Shown here piece by piece: positions 46,466-54,528 of a stretch of 64,000 nt of DNA; within the stretch, counting starts at the first letter, position 1; each line of letters begins with the position of its first letter. The translations under genes and the position numbers were made by a program. The DNA is taken from NCBI RefSeq assembly GCF_001434295.1, contig NZ_AZFA01000005.1, forward strand, positions 1-64,000. Reading direction: 5' to 3'. The notes below the pieces were generated by a model. The model saw only the letters and a program-made list of their open reading frames with translations, was not told where the DNA came from and did no database searches. Source of the DNA: Companilactobacillus versmoldensis DSM 14857 = KCTC 3814 (GTDB taxonomy: Bacteria > Bacillota > Bacilli > Lactobacillales > Lactobacillaceae).

Positions 46466-47461
46466 CTAATTAAATTTGTCTACTTCAACTTCAAGATTTT
46501 CGGCGATAGGCATGAAAACGTCACTGAAAAATTTGTTGACGTTGAATTTTTGATTTTTTTCAATAATATCGTTGCACTTTTTCCAAGCGTCGGTCCGCAT
46601 CAAAGTGGCTAGATTCTTGCGGATGGTGTTCAAATGTTTCTTCAAATTTGGATTGGTGCTACCGAAACGTTGGATGTAGAAATAAACCATTTCATTGAAA
46701 GTATTATCTAATACCCAGAAGAAGGTGTTCCGCATCTCCGCCAAGTTCATCATTTGAGCAAAAGGCATATCCTTCAAAATTTGATCTTTCACGAAGGAAC
46801 CCGATGCAACCAAAATTGCATTAACTTGACTTAGATCAGCGATATAAGTTGCGTAGTGGTCAAATTGTTTCTCGTCCAATTTGAAACCAACTTTTTTCTC
46901 GCGTTGTTCAGTCGTCATATTGTTCAACTGTTTAAGATTAGTATCCTTAACTTCTTCACTTTCCTTGACCAATTTCTTTTCGATATAACGTAAGATAGTT
47001 TGATTTTCGTTCAAATATTTCATAACCGTTGGCCAAAGTTTGTTGTTGAAAGTGTCATTGAAATGGTCGAATAAATCATCAGTGTAGAAGTCGAGAACTT
47101 CTTTTTCTGATTTAAAGTCTTTCACGTGTGATTCAAATTGAACCACCACCGGAGTACCTTCTTTTTCGTTGCCAGAAGCATAAGTCTTGCCACTTTCAGC
47201 TCGCTTCTTGTTTTCCCAATCCTTCAGTTCATTCAAGTCCAACAAGCCCAATGGCATGATTGTGATCTCAGAATGAGTAGCCATGATCTGCAAAGCAAAA
47301 GGAGTGTCAGGATTTTGCGTCTCGATAAATGACTTCAAAGTCACCCGTAACTTCTTTTGATTGTCCAAATGATCCTCAGGATCAGCGTAAAAAGCTGAAG
47401 ACTGAATCGGCGTATTTTCAAAACGGTCATTGATTTGTTTCTTCAAGTCATTAATATCCAT
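46466..47461 (-). CDS. Unknown protein, middle gene of the degenerate prenyl-synthase operon
   Basis: About 331 residues. No signal peptide or membrane segment. Residues 1-120 look alpha/beta (FALQIMATHSEITIMPLGLLDL, PVVVQFESHV), the remainder mostly helical and charged, ending VFMPIAENLEVEVDKFN. I recognise no family or motif. It starts six bases after the 91-residue gene (ATG 47461, or the adjacent TTG), sharing the AAGGAG site that overlaps that gene's end, so synthesis of the three proteins is coupled. Confidence 0.65.
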   Translation of the reverse strand: MDINDLKKQINDRFENTPIQSSAFYADPEDHLDNQKKLRVTLKSFIETQNPDTPFALQIMATHSEITIMPLGLLDLNELKDWENKKRAESGKTYASGNEKEGTPVVVQFESHVKDFKSEKEVLDFYTDDLFDHFNDTFNNKLWPTVMKYLNENQTILRYIEKKLVKESEEVKDTNLKQLNNMTTEQREKKVGFKLDEKQFDHYATYIADLSQVNAILVASGSFVKDQILKDMPFAQMMNLAEMRNTFFWVLDNTFNEMVYFYIQRFGSTNPNLKKHLNTIRKNLATLMRTDAWKKCNDIIEKNQKFNVNKFFSDVFMPIAENLEVEVDKFN

Positions 47462-47467
47462 CAATCA

Positions 47468-47743
47468 TTACTCCTTATCTTTGTCGAATTCTTGCTTTAA
47501 TTCAGCCAAACGTTTAACTCCAGCCTCAGTTAACGTAGCCTTTTTCAAAGTAGCAGTAGCAAGGGGATAGTTGCCGACCGTCTCTAGGTTGAGATCTTGG
47601 AACCAACCCTTGTCCTGTACTTCTTCAATCGTTTGGTAAAGCATGGATTTCGTATTCAATTGTCTATTTGATGTGAAATAATTCCGATCAACGTCCTTTA
47701 AAAGCTGGTAAATTGATTCATCCATAGTTACATTGTTAGCCAT
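47468..47743 (-). CDS. Small unknown protein, first gene of the degenerate prenyl-synthase operon
   Basis: 91 residues: a helical N-terminal half (ESIYQLLKDVDRNYF, SMLYQTIEEVQDKGWF) and a second part ATLKKATLTEAGVKRLAELKQEFDKDKE that resembles the wing and last helix of a winged-helix protein. DNA binding or a scaffold role are possible; neither can be shown. Preceded by TTGGAGGAT. Divergent from the HMA-EamA pair across 135 bases. Confidence 0.6.
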   Translation of the reverse strand: MANNVTMDESIYQLLKDVDRNYFTSNRQLNTKSMLYQTIEEVQDKGWFQDLNLETVGNYPLATATLKKATLTEAGVKRLAELKQEFDKDKE

Positions 47744-47802
47744 AATTGAAATCCTCCAATATTCATTAATTATATTTTATAGTCTTTCATCAACTTTTGG
47801 AA

Positions 47803-47818
47803 TTAGTAAAATTACTAA
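47803..47818. promoter_or_regulatory. Palindrome between divergent operons
   Basis: TTAGTAA-AA-TTACTAA, perfect 7-bp arms, in the 135-base region between the degenerate prenyl-synthase operon and the HMA-EamA pair. Candidate shared operator; a TAGAAT -10 box for the rightward genes lies about 25 bases further. Confidence 0.45.
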
Positions 47819-47878
47819 GTTAATTTTTCAAAATACTCTGTTAGAATAAATGTATTCACTTACAAGGGGGGAATCATT

Positions 47879-48082
47879 ATGTCTAAGAAAATTTTGATCA
47901 AAGGTTTAAGATGTGAAAAGTGCCCAATCCATATCGCTCAAAAATTAAGTAACGTCGATGGCGTTGATAAGATTGAGAAAAATATGGACGATATGACTGC
48001 TACAGTCATTGGAAATGCTGATATTGATGAAGTACGTGATGCTCTAAGCACAACTCCATTCAAGATTGAGGCTGTCGATTAA
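47879..48082 (+). CDS. Heavy-metal-associated (HMA) domain protein
   Basis: 67 residues with the ferredoxin-like HMA fold: the metal loop is GLRCEKCPIH (Cys-x-x-Cys) and strands end in FKIEAVD. The canonical GMxCxxC Met is replaced by Leu (GLRC). Stand-alone HMA proteins are metallochaperones, usually for Cu(I). No copper ATPase is nearby; instead the stop codon overlaps the start of an EamA transporter gene as TAATG. AAGGGGGG site before the ATG. Confidence 0.8.
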   Translation: MSKKILIKGLRCEKCPIHIAQKLSNVDGVDKIEKNMDDMTATVIGNADIDEVRDALSTTPFKIEAVD

Positions 48083-48972
48083 TGTCAGACGGAAATACAA
48101 AAAAAGCTCAACGATTAGGTGTTGAACTTAATTTAATTTCCTTGCTATTTAGTAGTATTAGCCCGGTGCTAAATAAATTCTCATTAGTGAGTTTGAATCC
48201 AATTTTAGGTGCCATCTTCACTAGTGTCTTTGCAGCCATCTTCAATCTAATTTTGATCTTTGTCATGTATCATGACTTTTCAGTCATTAAAGATAAATGG
48301 GTCATTTTATTAGGATTGACCAATGGTGTTGGAGTGATTTTACAATATGTGGCTTTATCAATGTTAAGTCCGGTAACTGTCACATTGATTGCTCGGATTT
48401 ATTTAGTTTATGTTTTCGTTTTGTCGTACATGTTCTTAAAAGAACGTTTGACCCGTTGGGATTATCTGGCCGTTATCTTGTGTATCGCCGGATCACTCTT
48501 CGTTTCAAGCGGTCGTGTTAAGATCGATAGTTTTTGGGGCATTGTTTGTGCCTTCGTCTATCCATTCATGTACGCTGCTAATAATATTATTGCAAAATAC
48601 CTTGTTAAAGATAATCATCCAGGTAATGTGTTATTTTACAACCACTTGGTCTCAGCCGCACTGTTGTTGATCACTGGGGTATTCATCCCAGGAACATTTG
48701 CTGGCATTCAAGCCAAAGCTGTTACATTTAACTTCTTTGGTGCATTCTTTAACGGATTTCTTTCACTATTATTGTTCTATACTAGCTTGAAATTTATTAC
48801 TGCTGGTAAGGCCAATATCGTGCGTGCGTTGGGACCACTGGTAGTGATCGTTTATTCCTACTTCTTCTTCCCGATCCAAATAACAGCTAATATCATCATT
48901 GGTGCCATCTTGTTGATTGTTTCAACAACAATCGTCACGATGACTAAAAGTCGATCAGGTGATGCTGCATAG
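48082..48972 (+). CDS. EamA/DMT-family transporter
   Basis: 296 residues with ten helices in two EamA repeats (NLISLLFSSISPVLNKFSL and GIVCAFVYPFMYAANNIIAK are the repeat starts; MFLKERLTRWDYLAVILCIAG ends the first). Translationally coupled to the HMA protein. The 3' end overlaps the nreC gene on the other strand by 29 bases. Substrate unknown; the coupling suggests a metal or metal-thiol compound. Confidence 0.85.
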   Translation: MSDGNTKKAQRLGVELNLISLLFSSISPVLNKFSLVSLNPILGAIFTSVFAAIFNLILIFVMYHDFSVIKDKWVILLGLTNGVGVILQYVALSMLSPVTVTLIARIYLVYVFVLSYMFLKERLTRWDYLAVILCIAGSLFVSSGRVKIDSFWGIVCAFVYPFMYAANNIIAKYLVKDNHPGNVLFYNHLVSAALLLITGVFIPGTFAGIQAKAVTFNFFGAFFNGFLSLLLFYTSLKFITAGKANIVRALGPLVVIVYSYFFFPIQITANIIIGAILLIVSTTIVTMTKSRSGDAA

Positions 48973-49618
48973 CAAAATGCAGTAGCTCCCGACGAGAATT
49001 GAAACCAAGCTTTTTCATAATATTAGTTTTATGTGCTTCGATCGTCTTTCTAGTAACAAATAATTTTTCGGCAATTTCTTGATTAGAAAAGCCAAGACAG
49101 ATCAAAGGTAATACTTCACGTTCACGTCTGGATAAGTTGACAAAGCTCAACTTATCCAGATTTTTTTCGTCTTCATGACCTTTTTCTTTTTGTTCTTGAA
49201 TACTTTGATAGTCATTTTCAGTCATGACAATATTGCTGTCGATATAAGATTCATTGACATCGGCATGTTTCAAAGCCTTGATCAGTTCCTGTTCATCTGA
49301 ACTTTTCAGGACATATGATAAAGCACCATTTGCGATAGCAGTATTTATGTATTCAGGTTCCTCGTGCATTGATAAAACGATTTGCTTTACCTCAGGGTGG
49401 TAGTCATGGATCCGTTTGATCGTGACTAGACCACTTTCCCCGGGTGGCATGGAGATATCAATGATTGCAACATCGATATCTTGGTTTTCAATAATCGAAT
49501 AAGCTTCATTGCCGTCCCCAGCTTCGGCAGTAACGTGAAAATTATTTGTTGAATTGATCGTATAAGTGAGTCCCTTGCGTAAAATTTTGAAATCATCGGC
49601 TATCAATACGTTTTTCAT
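48944..49618 (-). CDS. nreC: Response regulator, NreC-like
   Basis: 224 residues: receiver domain (NVLIADDFKILR acidic pocket, phosphoryl Asp in VAIIDISMP, Lys in SYVLKSSD) and LuxR-type HTH (LSRREREVLPLICLGFSNQEIAEKLFVTRKTIEAHKTNIMKKLG segment). Partner of the kinase gene seven bases upstream and last gene of the Moco-biosynthesis operon. In staphylococci NreC activates nar and nir genes; a matching palindrome lies before narG. Confidence 0.88.
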   Translation of the reverse strand: MKNVLIADDFKILRKGLTYTINSTNNFHVTAEAGDGNEAYSIIENQDIDVAIIDISMPPGESGLVTIKRIHDYHPEVKQIVLSMHEEPEYINTAIANGALSYVLKSSDEQELIKALKHADVNESYIDSNIVMTENDYQSIQEQKEKGHEDEKNLDKLSFVNLSRREREVLPLICLGFSNQEIAEKLFVTRKTIEAHKTNIMKKLGFNSRRELLHFAMQHHLIDF

Positions 49619-49625
49619 ATTTTAC

Positions 49626-50678
49626 TCATTCCTCGTTTTTAGTCGGCTCCTTGATACTTTCATATGGAAATTCTGCTGTGATCGTTGTTCCTTCGTTAAT
49701 TTTTGAATCGACGAGGAAAAAACCATTCAATGACTTAACACGTTCATTCATATTGATCATTCCGAGAGAAGATCCATTGTAAGATTTCTTGGTATACATA
49801 TTGAATCCGACACCGTCATCAATCACATCCAAGGTGATCTTGTTTTTATGGGCAACAAGCATGATAACGATTGTTTCACCTTTAGAATGTTTGATGGCAT
49901 TCGTGGTAGCTTCTTGAACGATCCGATAAAGTGTGGTCTTGATATCATCGGAAAGTCCACTTAAATCGCCACTGCGGTCGACAAAGTCCAGTTCAATATC
50001 AGTACTAGGCTGCATCCGTTTCAAAAGGGCATGGATAGCAGCAATCAAACCAAAATTATCTAAGACGGCTGGTCTGACATCGACAGCTAAACTCTTAATA
50101 TCGCTCAAGGTACCCCTCAGTTGGTCTTGAACGGAAGAGATCAGTTCATCTTTATCTTTGTCGCCTGATTTCATACGATTTAAAGTCATGATTGAAGAAT
50201 AAACTGACTGAGCTACACTGTCGTGCAGATCTTCGGAGATCTTTTTACGTTCATTCTCCTGAGTTCGATTGATTTTTCGAACTATATCGTGATTATCTTC
50301 AATATTTCTAAGTCGATCTTGTGTAGCGTTGTTTCTGATAACGATCGAATAGACATTTTTGTCTTTATCGATCACATAGTAATCCAAGGTAAAAGTTAGC
50401 TTTTGCAGCTGTTTTTTGTCCATCACATTGATAGGAACGGAGTTGTGATGCATGGTTTCTTTAACAATGCAATTGAAACAATTATTAGTTGCGGAATTAT
50501 TTTCTGCCATGTTGGTTTGGACCAATTGAATCAAGTAATTTACATCTATATCCAAACCACGAATAATTTCTTGGGCGGCATTATTTATTATGACAACTTT
50601 GTCACCTTTGACGATCAAAGTAGCGTCGGGTGAGTCCAAAAAGTTTTTTTGAATCCAAAGGCTATCGCTATTTTCCAT
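49626..50678 (-). CDS. nreB: Sensor histidine kinase, NreB-like, with a single CxxC
   Basis: 350 residues, cytoplasmic: PAS-like N-terminal domain, HisKA_3 with the phosphorylated His in ISEDLHDSVAQSVYSSI, and HATPase with TTNAIKHSKGE and DVIDDGVGF. Staphylococcal NreB binds an oxygen-labile [4Fe-4S] cluster by four Cys in two CxxC pairs. This protein has only two Cys in total, NCFNC (67 and 70), followed by His-His at 77-78. A normal NreB cluster within one subunit is therefore impossible; a cluster shared across the dimer, other ligands or thiol redox chemistry may replace it. Confidence 0.85.
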   Translation of the reverse strand: MENSDSLWIQKNFLDSPDATLIVKGDKVVIINNAAQEIIRGLDIDVNYLIQLVQTNMAENNSATNNCFNCIVKETMHHNSVPINVMDKKQLQKLTFTLDYYVIDKDKNVYSIVIRNNATQDRLRNIEDNHDIVRKINRTQENERKKISEDLHDSVAQSVYSSIMTLNRMKSGDKDKDELISSVQDQLRGTLSDIKSLAVDVRPAVLDNFGLIAAIHALLKRMQPSTDIELDFVDRSGDLSGLSDDIKTTLYRIVQEATTNAIKHSKGETIVIMLVAHKNKITLDVIDDGVGFNMYTKKSYNGSSLGMINMNERVKSLNGFFLVDSKINEGTTITAEFPYESIKEPTKNEE

Positions 50679-50694
50679 GGTTTATCATCTCTAA

Positions 50695-50943
50695 TTAATA
50701 TTGAATTTCTTCTTTTGAATATTTTGGATCAAGGAATTCGGAGTAATGATCATAGTCTTTTTTGATCAACATGATCCGTCGTTCCAATGAATCGATGGCT
50801 TGGTCCTGTTCCAAAGTCCGCAAGTCATCACGTTGTTCTTGCATATCATTTTCTAGTAAAGTCCGTTGAATCGAAAGATCGTTCATACAGATCCGGATGA
50901 GTTTTTGGAAATCTCCATCCGTCATTTCTGATCTTTGTTTCAT
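50695..50943 (-). CDS. Small unknown protein in the nreA position
   Basis: 82 residues from ATG 50943 behind GGAGGA. Almost wholly helical and charged, likely coiled coil (NDMQEQRDDLRTLEQDQAIDSL). It overlaps mobA by four bases and precedes nreB by 16 bases. Staphylococci have the GAF-domain nitrate receptor NreA with NreBC; this protein is far too short and unrelated in pattern. Function unknown. Confidence 0.65.
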   Translation of the reverse strand: MKQRSEMTDGDFQKLIRICMNDLSIQRTLLENDMQEQRDDLRTLEQDQAIDSLERRIMLIKKDYDHYSEFLDPKYSKEEIQY

Positions 50944-51497
50944 GTTAAATCCTCCTGGCAATTGATATTTTTAATTTTAAGATTGGCTATTTTGATTGCT
51001 TCGCAGTCTGATGTATCGAGAACATCACGCCAGCGAGTTCGACGATTTCGTAGCTGATGCTGAAGATCAGCAAAAGTTAATTTGATGTGACAAAAGGTGT
51101 AAAGTGGTTCATCACCACATTTGATGTAAGCGTTTCTATCATTGATTAATTCTAACACGGTTGGATTGATGTTTTTATAATCAGTTGCTAAAACAATCAA
51201 ATCTGCATGCTTTTTGCCAGTTAATTTGAAATAAGACCATAATGCTCCAATCGGACCTTTCTCAATAAAAGGTGCTTGGTCTTGGATCACACTTAGATGA
51301 GCCACGTCAAAGAATAATTGACGTATTTTCCGATTGTTTTCTTTGTTGGTGGAAACATAACATTCGTTCACAAATGGTAAAAGCTCCTTGGCAGTATACT
51401 CAACGTTGGTCAAAATACGCGTGTTGAAGTGGGCGAGGGCCTTGTCGCTTTTATATCTGGTCGATTTTCCACCTGCTAAAATTAAACCATCTGTCAT
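50940..51497 (-). CDS. mobA: Molybdenum cofactor guanylyltransferase
   Basis: 185 residues. N-terminal nucleotide-binding LILAGGKSTRYKSDKAL, PIGALWSYF, and LATDYKN (a variant of the usual ATDxP motif) mark the NTP-transferase fold. Attaches GMP to molybdopterin to give the bis-MGD cofactor that NarG needs. Overlaps mobB by four bases. Confidence 0.88.
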   Translation of the reverse strand: MTDGLILAGGKSTRYKSDKALAHFNTRILTNVEYTAKELLPFVNECYVSTNKENNRKIRQLFFDVAHLSVIQDQAPFIEKGPIGALWSYFKLTGKKHADLIVLATDYKNINPTVLELINDRNAYIKCGDEPLYTFCHIKLTFADLQHQLRNRRTRWRDVLDTSDCEAIKIANLKIKNINCQEDLT

Positions 51498-51985
51498 TGT
51501 ATCCCCTTCAAAAACTTTGTTATAAATTTTGTTCGATAATCTATATCCTTGAGCGATTGAATATCGTTGGTGGTAGTAGATTTTTGAAGACTGACGAAAT
51601 GTTGGATGTGGCTGATCTCCCCAAATGCAGTCATCGTCTCGTCAGCTTTTAACAAGACAATTTTGGGATATTCCAGCTCTTTCAACCCCTCAATGATTAA
51701 AAAGTCAGCTGTGGTCGTAGTCTGCAATTGCCTGACTTGTGCTTCAGCTGAGGTTGGAATATTACGTTGATAATGAATTGTTTGTTGATCGTTTAGTAAT
51801 AAAACGTCGTTTGAATGTTGATAAAATTTGCCTGTATCGGTGTCACTTGGGATATCCACTGGTCCATGTGTATGTTTGACCACGGCAAATTGATATCCCA
51901 ATTGTTGACCGACTTGTAAAAAATCGTTAGTCAAAGTGGTCTTGCCACTTTTCTTATGACCGACTATTTGAAAGGTAGTAACCAT
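51494..51985 (-). CDS. mobB: Molybdopterin-guanine dinucleotide biosynthesis adaptor
   Basis: 163 residues with P-loop GHKKSGKTTL, VVKHTHGP and the Walker B-like FLIIEGLKELEYPKI. MobB binds GTP and supports MobA. Its start lies inside the 3' end of moeA (22-base overlap). Confidence 0.88.
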   Translation of the reverse strand: MVTTFQIVGHKKSGKTTLTNDFLQVGQQLGYQFAVVKHTHGPVDIPSDTDTGKFYQHSNDVLLLNDQQTIHYQRNIPTSAEAQVRQLQTTTTADFLIIEGLKELEYPKIVLLKADETMTAFGEISHIQHFVSLQKSTTTNDIQSLKDIDYRTKFITKFLKGIQ

Positions 51986-53193
51986 GTCCGCAGGACGCTC
52001 CCTTTTGGAGTGATCGAATCGCCTCGTGGGATCTCAAAGAAGCAAGTTGCTCGCTGCAGATTATTCAAATTACCGGAAGCATCGCCGCCGACACGTCCAA
52101 CGTCGATATGGTCGGAAGTTATCTTGTATTTACCTCGTAAGATCCGGTCATAGTCGTTCGTTTTGGTATATTCAGCGTTCAATGTACCGAGACATTCGAT
52201 GCAACGGCTAGTTTGCTTTTGTAAATGACGCAAAGCATATTCAACATAAAGGTAGAAACCAGTGAAGCAGGCTCCCGGATTACCTGATAATCCGAAATAG
52301 ATCGTACCTTTATCAACAAAGGCAGTTGTGACTGAGCCTGGTCTCATTTGAATCTTATTGAAGAGTAATCTATCAGCTGACTTGGCTAAGTCGGCGATGA
52401 TATCGTAGTCACCAACTGACACACCACCATCAGTAATGATGATGTCAGTTTTGCCTTGCAGGTCTTCGATAGCTTGCTTCAATAAATTAGAATCATCCTT
52501 GATCTGAGTGTAACTAACGACTTCAGCACCATTTTCGATGCAAAGCGCCTTGATCAAAGGACCATTACTGTTGAAAATCTTCCCGTTGACGATTTTTTCA
52601 CCCGGTTTGAGCAGTTCAGATCCAGTTGTGATGATGCCGACCTTTGGTTTCTTGTAAACAGGTACCGTTTGAATATCGAAAGCACTCAATAAACTGATTC
52701 CACCAGGATTGATCTCGGTATCTTTTTCAAGCAACATGTCACCCTTTTTGAAGTAATCGCCAATCGGTGTGATGTTGTCTTTGTGTTGCAACTCAGATAT
52801 TTCAACTGTGTCGTCGTTGATCATCTTAGTTGTTTCCAACATGACCACCCAGTCAGCTCCGTCGGGAACGTAGCCGCCAGTCATGATCCGGACTGCTTCG
52901 CCAGATACGATTGGACGGTCGAAATCAGCTCCAGCAGGGATGTTACCAACAACTTTTAATTGCTTGGGGAAATCGGTGAAGTCAGATTTGATGACTGCAT
53001 AGCCGTCAACACCTGATCTGCGGAAAGTTGGGAAATCGTTAGTGGCAGTCACGTCTTCAGCGATAACTCTATGGGCAGCCTCGGAAGTTTTTACGTTCTC
53101 TGTTTTTAGTGTGAGTTTGTCAACACTTTCCTTGATAACTTTTCTAGCGTCATCAATCGAAATAGAATTCCTTTCGTCAACTGGTGTAAACAT
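51964..53193 (-). CDS. moeA: Molybdopterin molybdenumtransferase
   Basis: 409 residues. RSGVDGYAV, the GAVRIMTGGYVPDGADWVV-like segment (SGEAVRIMTGG), GSELL, ITDGGVSVGDYD and SGNPGACFTGFYLYV are the MoeA hallmarks. Inserts Mo into adenylylated molybdopterin. Overlaps moaB by one base (TAATG). Confidence 0.93.
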   Translation of the reverse strand: MFTPVDERNSISIDDARKVIKESVDKLTLKTENVKTSEAAHRVIAEDVTATNDFPTFRRSGVDGYAVIKSDFTDFPKQLKVVGNIPAGADFDRPIVSGEAVRIMTGGYVPDGADWVVMLETTKMINDDTVEISELQHKDNITPIGDYFKKGDMLLEKDTEINPGGISLLSAFDIQTVPVYKKPKVGIITTGSELLKPGEKIVNGKIFNSNGPLIKALCIENGAEVVSYTQIKDDSNLLKQAIEDLQGKTDIIITDGGVSVGDYDIIADLAKSADRLLFNKIQMRPGSVTTAFVDKGTIYFGLSGNPGACFTGFYLYVEYALRHLQKQTSRCIECLGTLNAEYTKTNDYDRILRGKYKITSDHIDVGRVGGDASGNLNNLQRATCFFEIPRGDSITPKGSVLRTWLLPFK

Positions 53194-53660
53194 TATTTTG
53201 TTATCTCCTTAATCAAATGATTTAGATCCGGTAAAATGACTTGTTCAAGCCCTGTTGTGCAGGCGTTAGTCGATCCTGGCAACAGATAACACAATTGATC
53301 GTTTTCTGTAATTCCAGCGGTAGCGCCTGAAGCTAACGCTCTAATGCCGATCTCATCGAAACTTATCTTGCGGAAATATTCTCCAAAACCGGGGATGGCT
53401 TTCACAAATTTAGGTTCTAAAGTTTCAATGGTTACATCACGTACAGCAATACCAGTACCACCGTTTACAAGTATCAATTTGCAATCGGTTTCTATTAGTT
53501 TATTGTACGCCGAAATGATCTGTTCTGAGTTATCTTTTACAATATATTTTTTCAGAAAATGATGGCCTTCTGCGGTCATTTTTTTTTGCAAGTATTGACC
53601 GGACTTGTCAGTTTCAATGGTGCGGGTATCACTCACTGTGATAATTCCGAAATCTACCAT
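53193..53660 (-). CDS. moaB: Molybdenum cofactor biosynthesis protein MoaB (molybdopterin adenylyltransferase)
   Basis: 155 residues with FGIITVSDTRTIETDKSG, NGGTGIAVRDVTIE and LPGSTNAC, all typical of the MogA/MoaB group. Adenylylates molybdopterin before metal insertion. One-base overlaps with moeB and moeA. Confidence 0.92.
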   Translation of the reverse strand: MVDFGIITVSDTRTIETDKSGQYLQKKMTAEGHHFLKKYIVKDNSEQIISAYNKLIETDCKLILVNGGTGIAVRDVTIETLEPKFVKAIPGFGEYFRKISFDEIGIRALASGATAGITENDQLCYLLPGSTNACTTGLEQVILPDLNHLIKEITK

Positions 53661-54394
53661 TATTTACCACCTCCACAAATTGGACAGCTGTGCTGCTTTT
53701 TCACATGGATTTTTCGAAAATCAAAATTCCAGTTATCGACGACGATTAAGTTACCTGACTTGACGGCATCTGGATCTACTAAAAATTTCAAAGCCATTGA
53801 TGCTTCGAGACTGCCGGTGATGGCTACGATCATGGGATTAGTACCGATGTTGGCGCTTAGTCCTAATTTGGCGATATTTTGGTGAGGGTAGAGGCACTCT
53901 AAGCAAGCGTCATCCTGAGATTTCATGAACATGGCTTGGCCTTGATTTCCGGCACATGTTGCAAAGATATGAGGCACGTTTTTTTGATAACAATCTTGGT
54001 TGATCTGATATTTGACTGGGAAATTATCGGTACAGTCGATTACTAAGTCATAATCGTCGGTAATCAAATCAGCTGAATACTTTTGATCCTTTAGGTTTAT
54101 TTTAACTTCAGAATTGGCTGCCTGTAAATGTCTATTCATGGCATTTAACTTATCTAAGTCATTATTGACGTCTTTTTCGGTATATAAATTCTGACGGTGT
54201 AGGTTAGTGAATTCAACTTTGTCAAAATCGACTAAAGTTATCTCGCCGATTCCGGCTTTAACTAGTTCTGAGGAGACAAAACTGCCTAATCCACCGACTC
54301 CGATGACCAAAACATGTGAATTACCAAACTTTTTTTGACCTTTCTCTCCAATTTGTTCGATTTTTAGCTGTCGATCGTATCTACTCGTAACCAT
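53660..54394 (-). CDS. moeB: Molybdopterin synthase sulfurylase / ThiF-type adenylyltransferase
   Basis: 244 residues from ATG 54394 behind GGAGGGA (ten more codons are open upstream). RYDRQLKIEQIGEKGQ, the nucleotide-binding VLVIGVGGLGSFVSSEL, LHRQNLY and IDCTDNF motifs are present. CLECLYP and CPICGGG supply the two zinc Cys pairs. Activates the C-terminus of MoaD for sulfur transfer. First gene of the leftward operon. Confidence 0.92.
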   Translation of the reverse strand: MVTSRYDRQLKIEQIGEKGQKKFGNSHVLVIGVGGLGSFVSSELVKAGIGEITLVDFDKVEFTNLHRQNLYTEKDVNNDLDKLNAMNRHLQAANSEVKINLKDQKYSADLITDDYDLVIDCTDNFPVKYQINQDCYQKNVPHIFATCAGNQGQAMFMKSQDDACLECLYPHQNIAKLGLSANIGTNPMIVAITGSLEASMALKFLVDPDAVKSGNLIVVDNWNFDFRKIHVKKQHSCPICGGGK

Positions 54395-54430
54395 TTCCAA
54401 TCCCTCCAAATATGTATTTATCAAAAAGGT

Positions 54431-54444
54431 TAGGGAAATTCCTA
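54431..54444 (+). promoter_or_regulatory. NreC-box-like palindrome between moeB and narG
   Basis: TAGGGAAATTCCTA differs at one position from the staphylococcal NreC consensus TAGGGNNNNCCCTA; the extended form TTAGGgAAATtCCTAA is an almost perfect 16-bp palindrome. It is 85 bases upstream of narG. A half-like copy, TTAGGATACGTGCTAA, follows at about 54456. Confidence 0.65.
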
Positions 54445-54528
54445 ATCGAAGTCAATTAGGATACGTGCTAAATTTAATGTAAGGAAATAAGTACCGATCA
54501 AATTAGGATATTGGTAGGAGAGTTGCTT

